Source of the DNA: Flavobacterium caseinilyticum
GTDB lineage: Bacteria > Bacteroidota > Bacteroidia > Flavobacteriales > Flavobacteriaceae
DNA length: 64,000 nucleotides
Reading direction: 5' to 3'
Assembly: GCF_004349085.1 (NCBI RefSeq)
Contig: NZ_SMFM01000006.1
Coordinates: 143,436 to 207,435, forward strand
A program made the position numbers and the translations under genes. This document shows positions 60,109-64,000 of the stretch, piece after piece; position 1 is the stretch's first letter; every line of letters starts with the position of its first letter. The notes beneath the pieces are model-generated. The model was given only the letters and a program-made list of their open reading frames with translations. It had not been told where the DNA came from and made no database searches.

Positions 60109-60666
60109 CTATTTCTTCTTCTTCGGAGCAATGAACATAATCATTCTCTTTCCTTCCAGAACTGGCATCGCTTCCACTTTACCAAATTCTTCAAGATCTG
60201 TAGCTAATCTTAACAATAAGATTTGACCTTGATCTTTGTAGATAATCGAACGTCCTTTAAAGAAAACGAAGGCTTTCAATTTCGCACCTTCTTTCAAGAA
60301 TTTCTCAGCGTTCTTTCTCTTAAATTCATAATCATGCTCATCTGTTTGAGGTCCGAAACGAATTTCCTTAACGACTACTTGTGTAGATTTCGCTTTCAGG
60401 ATTTTATCACGTTTCTTTTGCTCGTAAACAAATTTCTTGTAATCCATGATTTTGCAAACCGGAGGTTCAGCATTAGGAGAAATCTCAACTAAATCCAATT
60501 CAAATTGGTCAGCTAATCTTAAAGCTTCTGAAAGTTTAAAAACTCCTGGCTCAATATTTTCACCTACAAGTCTCACTTCTTGTACACCACGAATAAGACT
60601 GTTTATTCTGTGGGCATCTTTTTTTTCTACGCGAGGTTGATAACCTCTGTTGCTTCTTATTGCTAT
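60109..60666 (-). CDS. infC: Translation initiation factor IF-3 with non-canonical start codon
   Basis: IF-3 similarity begins well upstream of the first usable ATG/GTG/TTG (position 60576). The codons between encode [17 protein letters not shown] and then [21 protein letters not shown], which includes the essential start of the N-domain. No ATG, GTG or TTG exists in this stretch before the thrS stop. The likely start is AUA at 60666 or 60660, giving about 180-186 residues. The rest is canonical: [20 protein letters not shown], the linker, and C-domain [26 protein letters not shown] rare start is used for autoregulation of infC in E. coli (AUU). Confidence 0.93.
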   Translation of the reverse strand: MAIRSNRGYQPRVEKKDAHRINSLIRGVQEVRLVGENIEPGVFKLSEALRLADQFELDLVEISPNAEPPVCKIMDYKKFVYEQKKRDKILKAKSTQVVVKEIRFGPQTDEHDYEFKRKNAEKFLKEGAKLKAFVFFKGRSIIYKDQGQILLLRLATDLEEFGKVEAMPVLEGKRMIMFIAPKKKK

Positions 60667-60682
60667 GACTTTATAATTTAAG

Positions 60683-62629
60683 TTAAACTGTGAATACTTT
60701 TAATGTTTTATTGATTTCCTCGTTTACAATAGCAACAAATTCTTCTATTGTAACGCTGATATTTCCCTTTCCTTCTTGTCCGTGACGACGGATAGAGATG
60801 GTTCCGTTTTTCTCTTCTTCCTCGCCTACGATCAACATAAACGGGGTTTTTTGCATTTCGGCATCTCTGATTTTCTTTCCGATTGTCTCGTTTCTATTAT
60901 CAATGAGGGCGCGAATTTCGTGATTTTCTAGCAAATCTAAAACTTTTTTCGCATATATTTCATATTTCTCGCTCAAAGACAATATTATAGCTTGTTCTGG
61001 CATTAACCAAAGCGGGAAATTTCCTGCAGTGTGCTCCAGTAAAATAGCTATAAATCGTTCCATTGAACCAAAAGGAGCTCTATGGATCATCACCGGTCTA
61101 TGTAATTCGTTATCAGATCCTTTGTAGGTCAAGTCAAAACGTTCCGGAAGGTTATAATCTACCTGAATCGTTCCTAATTGCCATTGTCTTCCCAAGGCAT
61201 CTTTTACCATGAAATCTAATTTCGGGCCATAGAAAGCTGCTTCGCCATATTCGACAACGGTTTTCAAACCTTTGTCTGCAGCGGCATTGATGATGGCATT
61301 CTCTGCTTTTTCCCAGTTTTCATCACTACCTATATATTTATCTCTATTCTCTTTATCTCTCAAAGAAATCTGAGCTGTAAAGTTTTCGAATCCTAATGAA
61401 CCAAATACATATAATACCAAGTCAATTACTTTCTTAAACTCTTCGTCCAGTTGTTCCGGAGTACAAAAAATGTGCGCGTCATCCTGGGTAAACCCTCTTA
61501 CACGAGTCAATCCATGCAATTCGCCACTTTGTTCATATCTATAAACAGTTCCAAATTCAGCGTAACGCTTCGGCAGATCTTTGTAGGACCAAGGTCTTAC
61601 GTTGTAAATTTCACAGTGATGAGGACAGTTCATCGGTTTCAACAAAAACTCTTCTCCTTCAGCCGGAGTACTTATGGGTTGAAAACTGTCTGCGCCATAT
61701 TTTGCATAATGACCTGAAGTGACATACAATTCTTTTTGACCTATATGCGGCGTAATTACTTGCTCATAACCCGCTTTCTTCTGAGCTTTTTTCAAAAACT
61801 GCTCTAATCGATCTCTCAGCGCAGCACCTTTTGGCAACCATAATGGTAAACCTGCTCCAACTTTTTGTGAAAAAGCAAACAACTCTAATTCTTTTCCTAG
61901 TTTTCTATGGTCGCGACGTTTTGCTTCTTCTAGTAATAAAAGGTATTCTGTTAGATCCTTTTGTTTAGGAAACGAAGTTCCATAAACACGAGTTAACTGT
62001 TTATTTTTTTCATCACCTCTCCAATAGGCACCGGCAACGCTCATGATTTTCATCGCCTTGATAATTCCGGTATTTGGAATATGGCCACCGCGACATAGAT
62101 CAGTAAACGTGTCATGATCGCAAAACGTAATTGTTCCGTCTTCAAGATTGCTAATCAGCTCTGTTTTGTAAACGTTGTTTTTATATAGTTCCAAAGCTGC
62201 TGCTTTAGAAACAGGACGTAGTTTGAACTCGTGCTTTCCTCTTGCTATTTCAAGAACGCGATCTTCAATTCTTTTGAAGTCAGCGTCTGTGATTTTTTGA
62301 TCCTCAAAATCTACATCATAATAGAATCCATTAGATATTGCTGGTCCAAGAGTTAATTTTATACCTGGATACATTTCCTCTAAAACCTGTGCCATAACGT
62401 GAGAAGTAGAATGCCAAAAAGCCTTTTTTCCGCCTTCGTCATTCCATGTATATAATATAAGACTACCATTCGTCGTCAAAGGAGTTGTGGTTTCTACAGT
62501 TGTACCATCAAAAGATGCCGAAATCACATTTCTGGCAAATCCTTCACTTATGCTTTTAGCAACATCCATCGGTGTTACCCCTGAAGCAAACTCTTTAACT
62601 GACCCATCGGGTAAAGTAATCTTAATCAT
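60683..62629 (-). CDS. thrS: Threonyl-tRNA synthetase
   Basis: A 648-residue class II synthetase. The TGS domain (about 1-60) and the editing domain with [17 protein letters not shown] and [10 protein letters not shown] are present. The catalytic core carries motif 2 ([26 protein letters not shown]), zinc ligands including [10 protein letters not shown], and motif 3 ([21 protein letters not shown]), followed by the anticodon-binding domain. It heads the thrS-infC-rpmI-rplT operon, with 16 bp to the proposed infC start. Confidence 0.97.
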   Translation of the reverse strand: MIKITLPDGSVKEFASGVTPMDVAKSISEGFARNVISASFDGTTVETTTPLTTNGSLILYTWNDEGGKKAFWHSTSHVMAQVLEEMYPGIKLTLGPAISNGFYYDVDFEDQKITDADFKRIEDRVLEIARGKHEFKLRPVSKAAALELYKNNVYKTELISNLEDGTITFCDHDTFTDLCRGGHIPNTGIIKAMKIMSVAGAYWRGDEKNKQLTRVYGTSFPKQKDLTEYLLLLEEAKRRDHRKLGKELELFAFSQKVGAGLPLWLPKGAALRDRLEQFLKKAQKKAGYEQVITPHIGQKELYVTSGHYAKYGADSFQPISTPAEGEEFLLKPMNCPHHCEIYNVRPWSYKDLPKRYAEFGTVYRYEQSGELHGLTRVRGFTQDDAHIFCTPEQLDEEFKKVIDLVLYVFGSLGFENFTAQISLRDKENRDKYIGSDENWEKAENAIINAAADKGLKTVVEYGEAAFYGPKLDFMVKDALGRQWQLGTIQVDYNLPERFDLTYKGSDNELHRPVMIHRAPFGSMERFIAILLEHTAGNFPLWLMPEQAIILSLSEKYEIYAKKVLDLLENHEIRALIDNRNETIGKKIRDAEMQKTPFMLIVGEEEEKNGTISIRRHGQEGKGNISVTIEEFVAIVNEEINKTLKVFTV

Positions 62630-63383
62630 TGTTTATTTTTTTAAGAATGCAAATATAGAGCATTGCAGAAATACATACAATATATATGTAAGGTTTGTTA
62701 CTATATAGGTGTAAATACAAAGTCGGTACTCTTTATATATAGGTAAAGAGGTGTTTTTTCTATTGCGAGCTATTTTCTGCCATCCGTTTCGATTAGTTTA
62801 TCTTTCGGGCGTTCCTCATAAAATACAGAGAGGCATTTATCGTAAAGGGCAATCGCCTCTCTGTATTTTATAAGTCGGGCTATTCGCTACAAGTCCTCGC
62901 CCCACAAAAGGCGGGACTGTGGGCTTTTCGCTGCTATCCCTAACGCGAGTTTCGAATAATTAGGATATTTAGTTCAATCAAGAGGTGAAGAACTTATATC
63001 AATACAATAAATCCTTTACCTAATATATAGGAGAGACTAGAACAGGGATGTTTGTTAGTGTATAAGCTATAGGGTAAAACCATTCTATTGATCTTTAGTA
63101 GTTTTTTTGTTCGAATACAGGCAAGTTAGGCTGTTTTGAAGGAGTAGTGCGCAGTGAAGAGCTGATAAAACATGAATAAAGATTGAATTTATAGAACTTT
63201 AGTAAATAAAGTAGGGAAGTTGAAAGCGTCCAATCGTACTGAAATAGGCGATTTTGACTTAAAATTGTCTTCACGGGCAATTAGATTGCTGTTTTGTACA
63301 AAAAACTTCATACTTCAAAATTCACGTTTTCAGCGAGTTAAAGTTTACTTTAATAAAACATCAAAAAAAAGTGTTTAAAAAGC
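62630..63383. other. Intergenic region between thrS and the rRNA promoters
   Basis: About 750 bp with no gene. It holds the thrS promoter region and a GC-rich hairpin repeat at 62785-62955. The rest is AT-rich with no recognisable content. Confidence 0.5.
62785..62955. repeat. Dispersed hairpin repeat with long perfect stem
   Basis: ATAAAATACAGAGAGGC (62818-62834) and GCCTCTCTGTATTTTAT (62855-62871) form a perfect 17-bp stem with a 20-nt loop. They are followed by GGGCTATTCGCTACAAGTCC, a GCGGG-type hairpin and GCTGCTATCCCTAACGC. This style recurs between genes in Flavobacteriia and differs sharply in GC from the surroundings. Confidence 0.6.
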
Positions 63384-63413
63384 TTGAATAACTCAATAAA
63401 CGGTGTAGTTTTG
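63384..63413 (+). promoter_or_regulatory. rRNA operon promoter P1
   Basis: TTG (63384-63386), 19 nt, then TAGTTTTG (63406-63413), followed by CACCCGC. Confidence 0.75.
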
Positions 63414-63503
63414 CACCCGCAACAACGCAGACGTTCTTTCAAATACTGGCAAGTAAAACGAATCAAACAGAAAATTTATTTTCTAAAAAAGATTAAAAAA
63501 AGC

Positions 63504-63534
63504 TTGTGAGATTAGAAAACGGATGTTACATTTG
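63504..63534 (+). promoter_or_regulatory. rRNA operon promoter P2
   Basis: TTG (63504-63506), 20 nt, then TACATTTG (63527-63534), followed by CACCCCGC. It lies 121 bp after P1. Confidence 0.75.
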
Positions 63535-63629
63535 CACCCCGCAAAACAAGCAAAGTTCCTTGATAGATTGATAAGAAAACGAGAAGAAAACGAGATAAAA
63601 AATTATTTCAAAAAAACTTCAAAAATTTC

Positions 63630-63659
63630 TTGCCAGTTAAAAAGAAAGTTGTACTTTTG
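63630..63659 (+). promoter_or_regulatory. rRNA operon promoter P3
   Basis: TTG (63630-63632), 19 nt, then TACTTTTG (63652-63659), followed by CACCCGC. It lies 125 bp after P2 and about 200 bp before the 16S gene. Confidence 0.75.
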
Positions 63660-63859
63660 CACCCGCTTCCAGAGAGACACAATGTGACTCAAACGAAGGG
63701 AAAAAAAAGATAAGAACACGTTCCTAGACATATTGAATTGACAGCCGTTTTAAGAGAGATCTTAGAACAAAAGAATAAGAGTAATAGAATCGAGAGATTT
63801 GAAAAAACCACTAGAATTTAGTCGAATAACAATAGCTTGAGCAATCGAGCAAACAATAT

Positions 63860-64000
63860 ACGATGAAGAGTTTGATCCTGGCTCAGGATGAACGCTAGCG
63901 GCAGGCTTAACACATGCAAGTCGAGGGGTATAGTTCTTCGGAATTAGAGACCGGCGCACGGGTGCGTAACGCGTATGCAATCTACCTTTCACAGAGGGAT
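63860..64000 (+). rRNA. rrs: 16S ribosomal RNA, 5' part only
   Basis: The sequence GATGAAGAGTTTGATCCTGG, CTCAGGATGAACGCTAGCGG, CAGGCTTAACACATGCAAGT and CGAGGGG is the conserved 5' end of 16S rRNA in Flavobacteriia. The mature 5' end is placed by alignment with E. coli GAAGAG at position 6-11. The gene runs off the right edge of the window. Confidence 0.97.

Noticed and set aside
63762..63992. A 76-codon minus-strand frame at the right edge
   Set aside because: It overlaps the conserved 5' end of the 16S rRNA gene on the opposite strand and is an artefact of rRNA sequence.
1..64000. CRISPR array or cas genes
   Set aside because: No regularly spaced identical repeats and no Cas-like proteins were found. 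The repeated hexamers at 15162-15283 are too short and irregular.

Overview
The window is chromosomal DNA from a Bacteroidota bacterium, almost certainly a Flavobacterium or close relative. The DNA is AT-rich, promoters carry the Bacteroidota -7 box TAnnTTTG rather than an E. coli -10, Shine-Dalgarno sequences are scarce, there are many short lipoproteins, transketolase is split into two genes, and the 16S rRNA 5' end at the right edge reads like that of Flavobacterium.

Layout. Positions 1-11.2 kb hold the end of a methyltransferase gene, a vitamin B12 uptake locus (btuDCF-like operon diverging from a cobalamin-riboswitch-controlled TonB receptor), an S41 peptidase, an ECF sigma/anti-sigma/DUF4252 operon and a TPR protein. 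Positions 11.6-18.77 kb are an integrative element inserted in the 3' end of tRNA-Leu(GAG). It has a tyrosine recombinase, a small HTH protein, a RepA-like ATPase, a primase-like protein, three small exported proteins, short direct repeats at both ends, and the displaced tRNA terminator outside its left end. Positions 18.8-34.9 kb are housekeeping and stress genes: two tRNA-Lys, shikimate kinase, a phosphoribosyltransferase, an S4 protein, an FKBP lipoprotein, transketolase, rhodaneses, 5-hydroxyisourate hydrolase, a Crp regulator, DoxX proteins and a P-type ATPase. Positions 34.9-37.5 kb are a gene graveyard with recognisable remnants of an Mrp antiporter subunit and an acetyl-CoA hydrolase. 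Positions 37.5-46.1 kb carry tgt, an LptF/G-type permease, an EamA transporter, accA, dnaB and a four-gene histidine-kinase/LuxR operon. Positions 46.5-52.6 kb are a cyanophycin locus (cphA, cphB, isoaspartyl peptidase, and a protein often labelled asparagine synthetase B). Positions 53.4-59.1 kb hold small secreted or membrane peptides and a TPR histidine kinase/response regulator system with a decayed tandem copy of the kinase. Positions 59.2-62.6 kb are the thrS-infC-rpmI-rplT operon, followed by a repeat-rich leader with three rRNA promoters and the start of a 16S gene.

The most unusual signal is a promoter module, TTACGG-N4-CCGTAA followed by exactly 21 nt and a TAnnTTTG box. It precedes two lipoprotein genes inside the integrative element and a small-protein gene beside the TPR two-component system; a weaker fourth copy with the same spacing precedes an unannotated 37-residue membrane peptide. 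This suggests an activator-controlled regulon of small envelope proteins that spans host chromosome and mobile element. All family assignments were made by reading the sequence; no database search was run.
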